Source: Streptacidiphilus rugosus AM-16
GTDB taxonomy: Bacteria; Actinomycetota; Actinomycetes; Streptomycetales; Streptomycetaceae
Direction of reading: 5' to 3'
Assembly: GCF_000744655.1 (NCBI RefSeq)
Contig: NZ_JQMJ01000004.1
Coordinates: forward strand, 1,860,001-1,924,000
Length of the DNA stretch: 64,000 bases
Under the pieces are notes generated by a model. The model was not told where the DNA came from and searched no databases. It saw only the letters and a list, made by a program, of their open reading frames with translations. This document shows positions 8,316 to 16,322 of this stretch, piece after piece. The number at the start of each line of letters is the position of its first letter. Positions within the stretch are counted from its first letter, which is position 1. A program made the position numbers and the translations under genes.

Positions 8316-9245
8316 GTGCACGAACTGCCGCAAAACCTGGCCAACGGCCTACTCCTCGGTGCGACCTACGGACTGATCGCCGTCGGCTACACGATGGTGT
8401 ACGGCATCGTCCAGCTCATCAACTTCGCCCACGGCGAGATCTTCATGACCGGCGCCTTCGGCGCGCTGACCGTGTGGACCAACCTCGGCAGCGGCGTGTC
8501 CCTGTGGGTCGCGCTGCCACTCATGCTCCTCGGCGGCATCATCTGTTCGACGGTCATCGCCGTCCTCGCCGAGCGCTTCGCCTACCGGCCTCTGCGCAAC
8601 GCACCGCGACTCGCACCGCTGATCACCGCGATCGGCCTCTCCATCGTGCTGCAGCAACTGGTGTGGGCCTACTACCCGGGCGCCACGTCCGCGCTGATCT
8701 TCCCCTCGCTGCCCGGCAAGGCCGTGCAGCTCGGCTCGGTGCTGATCCAGCCCGCCGACTTCTTCGTGGTCGCCGCCGCCCTGGTCTCCATGCTCTTCCT
8801 GGCCTGGTTCGTCAACCGCACCAGGACCGGCCGCGCCATGCAGGCCACCGCGCAGGACCCGGACACCGCCAGGCTGATGGGCATCGACACCGACCGGGTG
8901 ATCGTCATCGCCTTCGCCCTCGGCGCGACCTTCGCCGCCGTCGCCGGCGTCGCGCACGGCCTCCGCTACGGCCAGATCGACCCGTTCATCGGCTTCCTCA
9001 ACGGCCTCTACGCCTTCACCGCCGCGGTCGTCGGCGGCATCGGCAACATCTACGGCGCGATGCTCGGCGGCATCGTGATCGGCATGGTCCAGTCGCTGGC
9101 CGGCATCTACGTCAAGGACATCCCCGGCATGGGCCAGTTCAGCAGCGGCACCTGGGCCGGTGTGTGGACCTTCGTCGTACTCATCCTCGTGCTCATGTTC
9201 AGGCCACAAGGCCTGCTGGGCGAACGCGTCGCGGACAGGGCGTGA
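8316..9245 (+). CDS. livH: Branched-chain amino acid ABC transporter permease LivH
   Basis: This 309-residue protein consists of about eight transmembrane helices of the LivH permease family, with the characteristic start ANGLLLGATYGLIAVGYTMV and the cytoplasmic coupling region DPDTARLMGIDTDRVI. It forms half of the translocation channel. The GTG at 8316 has GGAGG about six bases upstream (8305-8309). The stop is followed four bases later by livM, which indicates translational coupling. Confidence 0.92.
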   Translation: MHELPQNLANGLLLGATYGLIAVGYTMVYGIVQLINFAHGEIFMTGAFGALTVWTNLGSGVSLWVALPLMLLGGIICSTVIAVLAERFAYRPLRNAPRLAPLITAIGLSIVLQQLVWAYYPGATSALIFPSLPGKAVQLGSVLIQPADFFVVAAALVSMLFLAWFVNRTRTGRAMQATAQDPDTARLMGIDTDRVIVIAFALGATFAAVAGVAHGLRYGQIDPFIGFLNGLYAFTAAVVGGIGNIYGAMLGGIVIGMVQSLAGIYVKDIPGMGQFSSGTWAGVWTFVVLILVLMFRPQGLLGERVADRA

Positions 9246-9249
9246 CATC

Positions 9250-11172
9250 ATGACCGATCTTCCGCTCACCGCCGAGGCCACCTACGGCCTGACGAAGGAC
9301 ACCGCGCGGCCGCTGCTCCCGCTGCCCGCCACCGCGGCCCGCGCGCTCACCGCCGTGGGCGGTCTGCTGACCGCCGGCTCCGCGTTCCTCGCCTGGACCT
9401 ACAGCTCCGACTTCCCTGACAACCTCACGGTCAACGGCTACCCGGCCGGGCTCCAGTGGGTCACCCTCGCCGCCGGACTGCTGACGACGCTCTTCGCGAT
9501 CGCCGCCTTCCGCCCGTCCGGGATGCGCTGGCTCTCCCCCTCCGGAGACGCCGACGCGGCCGGGTTCATCCTCGCGATCGGCGCGTTCTGCACCACCTGG
9601 TACACCCTGCTGACCATCAGCTTCGAGCTCGGCGGCCTGGCCAACCTCACGACCGGCGGTCTGATCGCCGGCGGGGCGGCGCTGGTGACCCTGGTCGGCG
9701 GCCTCGCCCTGCCGCGCGGCACGGCCGGCGACAGCTCGGTCACCGGTCAGCTGGCCCTGAAGGTGGTCGGGGCCGCGGCCGGCCTCGGCGTCCTCGGCGT
9801 GATCTCGATCCCGGTCGGCACCGGCCTTGACGGACTGTGCTGGATCGTCGCCGGTCTCGTCCTGCTGGCGCTGGTGCTCATGATCGTCGCCAACTACGCC
9901 GGCCAGGCAGTGACCCCGCGCCCGCTGCGCCGACTCCCCGGCGTGGTCGAGATCCTGCTGATCGTCGCCATCCTGGCGGTGGGCCTCGTCGTCTTCATGT
10001 ACGGCATCGACACCTCCTCCGGCGAGCTCTTCACCGGCTTCATGATCGCGTTCTGCTTCGCCCTCTGGGGCCTGCGCTACACGGGCCTGCTGACCCGCAT
10101 GGGCGAGCTCTTCGCCCGCCAGCGGGCGGCACTGGCGATCGGCACCTTCGTCGCCGCCGCCGTCTTCCCGCTCACGCAGACCAGCGACGTCAACGCCACC
10201 ATCGGCGTCAACCTGCTGATCTTCGGCACCACCGCGCTCGGCCTCAACGTGGTCGTCGGCATGGCCGGTCTGCTGGACCTCGGCTACGTCGCCTTCCTCG
10301 GCGTCGGCGCCTACACCGCGGCCCTGGTCTCCGGCGCCGCCACCTCCGCGCTCCACGTCACCTTCCCCTTCTGGGCGGCGGCGCTGACCGGCGCGGCGGT
10401 CTCCGGCATCTTCGGCGTCATCCTCGGCGCACCGACCCTGCGGGTGCGCGGCGACTACCTCGCCATCGTCACCCTCGGCTTCGGTGAGATCTTCCGCATC
10501 GTCGTCGGCAACCTCGACGGCGTCTCGGGCCCGAACCTCACCGGCGGCCCGAACGGCATCGTCAACATCCCCGACCTCAACATCTTCGGATTCGACTTCG
10601 GGGCCTCGCACTCGGTGCTCGGCGTCAGCCTGGGCCGGTTCTCGAACTACTTCGAGCTGATGCTGCTGGTCACCGCGCTGGTGGTGCTGATCTTCAGCCG
10701 GGCCAGCGACTCCCGCATCGGCCGCGCCTGGATCGCCATCCGCGAGGACGAGATCGCCGCCTCGGCGATGGGCATCAACGGCTTCCGGTTCAAGCTGCTC
10801 GCCTTCGCCCTCGGCGCGACCCTGGCCGGCCTCGCCGGCACCGTCATGGCCCACGTCACCCTGAGCGTGGTGCCCGACCCGTTCCAGTTCGCCGGATCCG
10901 TGCCGCCCAACTCGGCCTTCCTGCTCGCCGCCGTCGTCATCGGCGGCATGGGCACCGTGCCGGGGCCGTTCGTCGGCGCGATGCTCTTCTACGTCCTGCA
11001 GTCCAAGCTGCAGTTCCTGCAGAGCCACCAGCTGCTCGTCTTCGGCGCCGCGCTGATCCTCTTCATGCGCTTCCGCCCGGAGGGCATCATCGCCAGCAAG
11101 CGCCAGCAGCTGGAGTTCCACGAGGCCGAGACCGAGCCCTCCGCCGCCCACCTCAGCACCGCAGGGGCGTGA
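9250..11172 (+). CDS. livM: LivM permease with a long extra N-terminal membrane region
   Basis: The C-terminal part (from about residue 290) is a standard LivM permease: GVNLLIFGTTALGLNVVVG, GAPTLRVRGDYLAIVTLGFGE and RIGRAWIAIREDEIAASAMG. The total is 640 residues, far longer than the usual 320-420. The first 290 residues contain about seven further hydrophobic segments with no motif I recognise. It forms the second half of the channel with LivH. The ATG at 9250 lies four bases after livH; the stop overlaps the livG GTG by four bases. Confidence 0.9.
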   Translation: MTDLPLTAEATYGLTKDTARPLLPLPATAARALTAVGGLLTAGSAFLAWTYSSDFPDNLTVNGYPAGLQWVTLAAGLLTTLFAIAAFRPSGMRWLSPSGDADAAGFILAIGAFCTTWYTLLTISFELGGLANLTTGGLIAGGAALVTLVGGLALPRGTAGDSSVTGQLALKVVGAAAGLGVLGVISIPVGTGLDGLCWIVAGLVLLALVLMIVANYAGQAVTPRPLRRLPGVVEILLIVAILAVGLVVFMYGIDTSSGELFTGFMIAFCFALWGLRYTGLLTRMGELFARQRAALAIGTFVAAAVFPLTQTSDVNATIGVNLLIFGTTALGLNVVVGMAGLLDLGYVAFLGVGAYTAALVSGAATSALHVTFPFWAAALTGAAVSGIFGVILGAPTLRVRGDYLAIVTLGFGEIFRIVVGNLDGVSGPNLTGGPNGIVNIPDLNIFGFDFGASHSVLGVSLGRFSNYFELMLLVTALVVLIFSRASDSRIGRAWIAIREDEIAASAMGINGFRFKLLAFALGATLAGLAGTVMAHVTLSVVPDPFQFAGSVPPNSAFLLAAVVIGGMGTVPGPFVGAMLFYVLQSKLQFLQSHQLLVFGAALILFMRFRPEGIIASKRQQLEFHEAETEPSAAHLSTAGA

Positions 11173-12014
11173 CCGAGATGACCGACACCCTCACCACCCC
11201 GGCAGGCACTCCGCTGCTGGAAGCCCAGAGCGTCGTGATGCGCTTCGGCGGCCTCACCGCCGTCGGCGGGGTCGACCTGACCGTCAACACCGGCGAGATC
11301 ATCGGCCTGATCGGCCCCAACGGGGCCGGCAAGACCACCTTCTTCAACTGCCTCACCGGGCTGTACGTGCCCACCGAGGGCAAGGTGACCTACCGGGACA
11401 AGGTGCTTCCGCCGACCCCGCACAAGGTCACCGCGTCCGGCATGGCCCGCACCTTCCAGAACATCCGCCTGTTCCACAACATGACGGTGCTGGAGAACGT
11501 CCTGGTCGGCCGGCACACCCGGATGAAGGAGGGCCTGATCTCGGCCCTGCTGCGCGGCCCCGGCTACCACCGGGCCGAGAAGGAGTCCCGCGAGAAGGCC
11601 CTGGAACTCCTGGAGTTCGTCGGCCTGGGCGCCAAGCGCGACTGGCTGGCCCGCAACCTCCCCTACGGCGAGCAGCGCAAGCTGGAGATCGCCAGGGCCC
11701 TGGCCAGCGACCCCGGCCTGCTGCTGCTGGACGAGCCCACCGCCGGCATGAACCCGCAGGAGACCCGCGCGACCGAGGAGCTGGTCTTCGCGATCCGCGA
11801 CCGCGGCGTCGCGGTCCTGGTCATCGAGCACGACATGCGCTTCATCTTCAACCTCTGCGACCGGGTGGCCGTGCTGGTCCAGGGTCAGAAGCTGGTCGAG
11901 GGCGACGCGCAGACCGTGCAGAGCGACGAGCGGGTCATCGCCGCCTACCTCGGCACGCCCTACGAGGGCGACGGCACCACCGGCACCACCACCAGCACCG
12001 AGGAGTCCCAGTGA
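11169..12014 (+). CDS. livG: Branched-chain amino acid ABC transporter ATP-binding protein LivG
   Basis: This 281-residue ATPase has Walker A GPNGAGKTTFFN, a Q-loop in ARTFQNIRLF, the LivG-type ABC signature LPYGEQRKLEIARAL, Walker B LLLLDEPTAGMN and switch His in VLVIEHDMRF. It powers uptake together with LivF. It starts at a GTG that overlaps the livM stop (GTGA); an ATG nine bases later is an alternative. Its Thr/Gly-rich tail (GTTGTTTSTEE) overlaps the livF start. Confidence 0.94.
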   Translation: MTEMTDTLTTPAGTPLLEAQSVVMRFGGLTAVGGVDLTVNTGEIIGLIGPNGAGKTTFFNCLTGLYVPTEGKVTYRDKVLPPTPHKVTASGMARTFQNIRLFHNMTVLENVLVGRHTRMKEGLISALLRGPGYHRAEKESREKALELLEFVGLGAKRDWLARNLPYGEQRKLEIARALASDPGLLLLDEPTAGMNPQETRATEELVFAIRDRGVAVLVIEHDMRFIFNLCDRVAVLVQGQKLVEGDAQTVQSDERVIAAYLGTPYEGDGTTGTTTSTEESQ

Positions 12015-12727
12015 CCGCGCTGCTCGAGGTCAAGGACCTCCGCGTCGCCTACGGCAAGATCGAGGCCGTCAAGGGCATCTCCTTCTCGATCGAGGCCGGC
12101 CAGGTCGTCTCGCTGATCGGAACCAACGGCGCCGGCAAGAGCACGACGCTGCGCACGATCTCGGGTCTGCTCAAGCCGGTCTCCGGCGAGATCCACTTCG
12201 ACGGGCAGCGGATCGACGGCATGGCCGCCAACAAGATCGTCGGCCTTGGCCTGGCCCACTCCCCCGAGGGCCGGCGGATCTTCGCCCGCATGACCATCGA
12301 GGAGAACCTGCTGCTCGGCGCCTTCCTCCGGAAGGACCAGGCCGGCATCGACGCGGACGTGGAGCAGGCGTACGCCCGCTTCCCGATCCTCGGAGAGCGC
12401 CGCAAGCAGGCGGCCGGCACGCTCTCCGGCGGTGAGCAGCAGATGCTGGCGATGGGCCGCGCGATGATGTCGCAGCCCAAGCTGCTGATGCTGGACGAGC
12501 CCAGCATGGGCCTGTCGCCGATCATGATGCAGAAGATCATGGCGACCATCACCGAGCTGCGCGACCAGGGCACGACGATCCTCCTGGTCGAGCAGAACGC
12601 CCAGGCCGCGCTGTCGCTGGCCGACCAGGGGCACGTGATGGAGATCGGCAAGATCTCCCTCTCCGGCACCGGCCAGGACCTGCTGACCGACGAGTCGGTC
12701 CGCAAGGCCTACCTCGGCGAGGACTGA
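12011..12727 (+). CDS. livF: Branched-chain amino acid ABC transporter ATP-binding protein LivF
   Basis: This 238-residue ATPase has Walker A GTNGAGKSTTLRT, signature LSGGEQQMLAMGRAMM, Walker B LLMLDEPSMGLSP and the LivF-typical LVEQNAQAAL. It forms the ATPase pair with LivG. The GTG start overlaps the livG stop by four bases. It ends the operon; a perfect 20-bp hairpin follows 19 bp downstream. Confidence 0.94.
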   Translation: MTALLEVKDLRVAYGKIEAVKGISFSIEAGQVVSLIGTNGAGKSTTLRTISGLLKPVSGEIHFDGQRIDGMAANKIVGLGLAHSPEGRRIFARMTIEENLLLGAFLRKDQAGIDADVEQAYARFPILGERRKQAAGTLSGGEQQMLAMGRAMMSQPKLLMLDEPSMGLSPIMMQKIMATITELRDQGTTILLVEQNAQAALSLADQGHVMEIGKISLSGTGQDLLTDESVRKAYLGED

Positions 12728-12746
12728 GCACGACCGCACCACCGCA

Positions 12747-12790
12747 CGCGAAGAGGGGGCGGGCCCGTTCGGGCCCGCCCCCTCTTCGCG
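12747..12790. terminator. Perfect bidirectional hairpin between livF and the ANTAR regulator
   Basis: A perfect 20-bp inverted repeat (12747-12766 with 12771-12790) closes the loop GTTC. It sits between two convergent genes and can terminate both directions. Confidence 0.8.
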
Positions 12791-12810
12791 TTCCTGCCGC
12801 TGCGCCGCGG

Positions 12811-13449
12811 CTACTCCGCCTTCTTCTTGGCGTCCTGCGCGGCGCCCTCCTCGATGACGGCCTCGGCGACGGCCTTCATGGTCATCCGGCGGTCCATGGA
12901 CGTCTTCTGGATCCAACGGAAGGCGGCCGGCTCGGAGAGCCCGAACTTCGTCTGCAGCACGCTCTTGGCCCGGTCGACCAGCTTGCGGGTGTCCAGCCGC
13001 TGGTTGAGGTCCTCGACCTCGAGCTCCAGCGCGCGGATCTCGCTGTACCGGGAGACGGCCATCTCGATGGCGGGGACGAGGTCCCCTTTGTTGAACGGCT
13101 TGACGATGTAGGCCATCGCCCCGGCGTCCCTGGCCCGGTCGACGAGCTCGCGCTGCGAGAACGCGGTCAGCATCAGGGTCGGCGCGATGTGCGCCTCGTG
13201 GATCTGCTCGGCGGCGGACAGCCCGTCCAGGATGGGCATCTTCACATCCAGGATCACCAGATCCGGCCGCAGCTCCTGCGCGAGCTTGACGGCGGTCTCC
13301 CCGTCCCCGGCCTCACCGACGACGGTGTAACCCTCCTCCTCGAGCATCTCCTTGAGGTCGAGACGGATCAGCGCCTCGTCCTCCGCGATGACGACTCGAG
13401 TCGTCGTCGGCGGGACATGCGGGTCCTGCGGCTCGTCGGCGACGGTCAC
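12811..13449 (-). CDS. Response regulator with RNA-binding ANTAR domain
   Basis: The 212-residue product has an N-terminal receiver (phospho-acceptor Asp near residue 68 in VILDVKMP, Lys in IVKPF) and a C-terminal ANTAR domain (residues about 140-200: coiled-coil lead-in RALELEVEDLNQRLDTRKLVDRAK). ANTAR regulators bind nascent RNA and cause antitermination; the architecture is that of mycobacterial PdtaR. No histidine kinase lies beside it. The GTG at 13449 is preferred because AGGAG precedes it, though by only four bases; an ATG at 13461 and a GTG at 13482 are alternatives in the same frame. Confidence 0.9.
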   Translation of the reverse strand: MTVADEPQDPHVPPTTTRVVIAEDEALIRLDLKEMLEEEGYTVVGEAGDGETAVKLAQELRPDLVILDVKMPILDGLSAAEQIHEAHIAPTLMLTAFSQRELVDRARDAGAMAYIVKPFNKGDLVPAIEMAVSRYSEIRALELEVEDLNQRLDTRKLVDRAKSVLQTKFGLSEPAAFRWIQKTSMDRRMTMKAVAEAVIEEGAAQDAKKKAE

Positions 13450-13544
13450 GATGCTCCTCATAGCTACCGGGGGTGCGTGCACGAGCCTACCCGGACACGG
13501 TATCTTTGAGTTGCAGCGGGGGAGGCTCAGCCTTCGATCCGTAG

Positions 13545-13619
13545 GCCCCGGTAGCCCAATTGGCAGCAGGCAGTGGATTCAAAACCCACACAGTGTCGGT
13601 TCGAGTCCGACCCGGGGCA
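13545..13619 (+). tRNA. tRNA with anticodon CAA (Leu), unusual short variable loop
   Basis: The cloverleaf folds as acceptor GCCCCGG/CCGGGGC (13545-13551 with 13612-13618), a 3-bp D stem, an anticodon stem 13573-13577/13585-13589 with an A-C mismatch at its last pair, loop TTCAAAA with anticodon CAA (13580-13582), and a perfect T arm GTCGG-TTCGAGT-CCGAC. Discriminator is A; CCA is not encoded. The variable loop has only five bases, whereas bacterial tRNA-Leu normally has a long class II arm. It is therefore decoded as Leu only by anticodon; it may be a divergent or degenerate tRNA. Confidence 0.75.
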
Positions 13620-13728
13620 CTTTACCTTCGATTCGAAGGATTCCGATCATTGGACCGCTTCACGCAAATGAGCGAAGTCGGCCGGGAATAGGCAACGCCT
13701 CGGCAGCGCCGGTCCAATCCTGGCGCGC

Positions 13729-14331
13729 ATGTACGACTCGGCCACACGACAGCGCTCGCACGTTCGGGGCCTGACACTCAGTGAGACCAGCCGCGCCACA
13801 GAGATCTCCCGGTCGACTCTGCGCACCTGGCTGCTTCACGACGGGCACCCCACCCCCAATGCCACAGGGCTGATCGACGCCTGCGAGCGGACCCTGACGG
13901 AGGTTCTGCCCACGAACAGGGTCTGTCGCGTTGCCTGCCCCGGGTGCACGAGCGTGGTCGGCTACAGCAAGCACCGGCCCTGCCTCTTCCCCCAGGCCGG
14001 TCCGGGTCCCGAGCACCTGCGCCCGATCGTGCTCGCCGACTGGCGGCGGACCATCGTCGCCGAGCACCTGCGGGAGCTGGTACGCGGCCTGATCCACTCC
14101 GACGGCTGCGGGTTCACCAACCGGGCGACGGGCCGCGGACGCCGCTACGCGTACCCGCGGTGCGTCTTCACGAACAAGTCCGACGACATCCGTCGGATCT
14201 TCACCGACGCCCTCGACGAGGTCGGCGTCGAGTGGAAAGTGACAAAACGTGGGAGCAGTCCTTACAACATCTCCCTCGCCCGCCGCGCCTCCGTGGCACT
14301 GATGGATGAGCATGTCGGACCCAAGCACTGA
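13729..14331 (+). CDS. HTH plus LAGLIDADG-type protein, internally shortened
   Basis: This 200-residue protein starts with a helix-turn-helix of the kind in transposase-like regulators (residues about 14-36) and has one LAGLIDADG-type motif, LVRGLIHSDG, at residues 117-126. It ends with the conserved-looking segment SVALMDEHVGPK. From memory, full-length streptomycete relatives have about 250-260 residues and two such motifs, with the first (LLGLYLGDG-like) between the HTH and the segment matching GLIDAC here. That part is missing, so this copy is probably an inactive or altered derivative of a homing-endonuclease-like protein. It lies 110 bp after the odd tRNA. No good ribosome-binding site is seen at the ATG. 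Confidence 0.6.
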   Translation: MYDSATRQRSHVRGLTLSETSRATEISRSTLRTWLLHDGHPTPNATGLIDACERTLTEVLPTNRVCRVACPGCTSVVGYSKHRPCLFPQAGPGPEHLRPIVLADWRRTIVAEHLRELVRGLIHSDGCGFTNRATGRGRRYAYPRCVFTNKSDDIRRIFTDALDEVGVEWKVTKRGSSPYNISLARRASVALMDEHVGPKH

Positions 14332-14586
14332 CGATTCCCAAGTGAGCCCTGCCGACCCCATGAGATTCCAAGGTCTACACGCGTCACATCGTGAATATTC
14401 ATGACCGAGATGTTCAATGCTCAAATTTCCCTCAGGTGTCGCTCAGCGCAGTCGATGGCCTCCGAACTGCAAAGACGACCGGCCAGTAGGCATCTATTCA
14501 GTAACGGGATCTATGCATGGGATAAATACGTCGCTTAACTTTGGGCAACTCTCAAGCAACAGCTCCCCACCCTCGAGAGGCTCTGC
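14332..14586. other. AT-richer intergenic stretch without genes
   Basis: The stretch has clearly lower GC than its surroundings and contains a perfect AT-rich palindrome TGAATATTCA (14392-14401). I find no coding region, tRNA or duplicated tRNA end in it. It must contain the promoter of the downstream permease gene, but no strong -35/-10 pair stands out. Confidence 0.5.
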
Positions 14587-16221
14587 ATGAGCACCACTAC
14601 CAAGCTCCCCGCCCCTCCGGCCACCGGCCGGTCGCTGAAGCGACACGTCGGCCTGATCGGCCTGATGTGGGCGTCAGTCGGTTCGATTATCGGATCCGGC
14701 TGGCTCTACGGGGCCAAGAACGCTGTCGTCGCCGCCGGTCCCGCGGCCATCATCTCGTGGGGCGTCGGCGCCGTCGCGATCGTGTTGTTGGCGCTCGTGC
14801 ATGCCGAGCTCGGTGGCATGTTCCCCGTGGCGGGCGGGACGGCGCGGTATCCGCACTACGTCTTCGGCGGGCTCGCCGGGATGTCGTTCGGCTGGTTCTC
14901 CTGGCTGCAGGCGGCCACGGTCGCGCCGATCGAGGTCGAGGCGATGATCGGCTACGCCGGTCACTGGTCCTTCGCCTCGGGCTTCCAGAACGCCGACGGG
15001 ACGCTGACCGCCTCCGGTCTGCTCGTGGCGGTCTTCCTGATGGCCTTCTTCGTGGCGATCAACTTCCTCGGCGTACGGGTGCTCGCCCACGCCAACAGCG
15101 CCACCACCTGGTGGAAGATCTTCGTCCCGCTGGTGACGATCTTCGCGGTCGCGCTCACGCACTTCCACTCGAGCAACTTCACCTCGCACGGCTTCGCGCC
15201 GTTCGGCGCCAAGGGCGTGCTCGCCGCGATCAGCACCTCCGGCATCATCTTCGCGCTGCTCGGCTTCGAGCAGGCGATCCAGCTGGCCGGTGAGAGCAAG
15301 AACCCGAAGAGGGACATCCCGCGCGCGGTGCTCGGCTCGGTCGCGATCGGCTCCACCATCTACGTGCTGCTGCAGGTCGCCTACATCGGCGCGCTGCCCG
15401 GCGCCTCCTTCGCCAAGGGCTGGGCCAACCTGGCCTACGCGGGCATCTCCGGCCCGTGGGCCGGCCTCGCCTCGGTGATCGGCATGGGTCTGCTGGCCAA
15501 GGTGCTCTTCCTGGACGCGGTGATCTCCCCGGCCGGCACCGGCCTGATCTACACCACCTCCACCTCCCGCATCTCCTACGGCCTGGCCCGCAACGGCTAC
15601 GCGCCGGAGGCCTTCGAGAAGACCGGCGAGCAGGGTGTGCCGTGGTTCGGCCTGGCCCTCTCCTTCGTCGTCGGCGTCATCTGCTTCCTGCCCTTCCCGA
15701 GCTGGCAGCAGCTGGTCTCCTTCATCACCTCCGCCTCGGTGCTGATGTACGCGGGCGCCCCGCTGGCCTACGGCGCGCTGCGCAAGCAGCTGCCGAACCG
15801 TGAGCGCCCCTACCGCCTGCCGTTCGGTCAGATCATCTCGCCGGTGTCGTTCGTCGTCGCCAGCCTGATCATCTACTGGTCCGGCTGGGAGACCCTGTGG
15901 CGGCTCGGCATCGCCATCGTCCTCGGCTACGCGCTGCTCGGCGGCTACGCCTGGTACGCGCACTCCGCCAACAAGCCGAACGCGCCGCGCATGGACTGGA
16001 AGTCCGCGCAGTGGCTGCCGGTCTACCTGGTGGGCCTGGGGATCATCTCCTGGCAGGGCGGCTTCGGCGGTGAGAGCCACATCGGCCTCTGGGTCGACAT
16101 GGGCATCATCGCGGCCTTCTCGCTCGGCATCTACTACTGGGCCGTGAACACCTCGCTGAAGACCGCCGCGATCGAGCGGAACATCGAGGACGTCGAGGTC
16201 GTGGACGCGGGCGGTCACTGA
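14587..16221 (+). CDS. APC-superfamily amino acid permease
   Basis: This 544-residue integral membrane protein has about 12 hydrophobic segments and the APC family start LIGLMWASVGSIIGSGWLYG (helix 1 with the glycine-rich substrate-binding break), plus GIIFALLGFEQAIQLAGESKNPKRDIPRAV in helix 6 and its following loop, which is diagnostic. It probably imports an amino acid by proton symport; the substrate is not predictable. The ATG has GAGAGG about eight bases upstream. It stands alone between the tRNA locus and convergent pyk. Confidence 0.88.
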   Translation: MSTTTKLPAPPATGRSLKRHVGLIGLMWASVGSIIGSGWLYGAKNAVVAAGPAAIISWGVGAVAIVLLALVHAELGGMFPVAGGTARYPHYVFGGLAGMSFGWFSWLQAATVAPIEVEAMIGYAGHWSFASGFQNADGTLTASGLLVAVFLMAFFVAINFLGVRVLAHANSATTWWKIFVPLVTIFAVALTHFHSSNFTSHGFAPFGAKGVLAAISTSGIIFALLGFEQAIQLAGESKNPKRDIPRAVLGSVAIGSTIYVLLQVAYIGALPGASFAKGWANLAYAGISGPWAGLASVIGMGLLAKVLFLDAVISPAGTGLIYTTSTSRISYGLARNGYAPEAFEKTGEQGVPWFGLALSFVVGVICFLPFPSWQQLVSFITSASVLMYAGAPLAYGALRKQLPNRERPYRLPFGQIISPVSFVVASLIIYWSGWETLWRLGIAIVLGYALLGGYAWYAHSANKPNAPRMDWKSAQWLPVYLVGLGIISWQGGFGGESHIGLWVDMGIIAAFSLGIYYWAVNTSLKTAAIERNIEDVEVVDAGGH

Positions 16222-16244
16222 CCCTCGCGCAGCCGTAACGGACC

Positions 16245-16280
16245 GAGCCCGGTCGGAGCAGTGTCGCTCCGGCCGGGCTC
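16245..16280. terminator. Hairpin between APC permease and pyk
   Basis: A 15-bp stem with one G-T wobble (16245-16259 with 16266-16280) and a 6-base loop lies in the gap between convergent genes, so it can serve both. Confidence 0.7.
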
Positions 16281-16322
16281 TTCCGTTGTCCCGTCACCCG
16301 GGAGTGGCTCACCCGGGGGTGG

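Noticed and set aside
13545-13619. Reading the tRNA as tRNA-Gln or as a tRNA with a long variable arm
   Set aside because: The loop TTCAAAA places CAA as anticodon, and only five bases separate the anticodon and T stems.
13545-14586. Integrative element with attachment sites at the tRNA
   Set aside because: I found no repeat of the tRNA 3' end in the region up to 14,586 and no integrase gene, so a simple integrated element is not supported.
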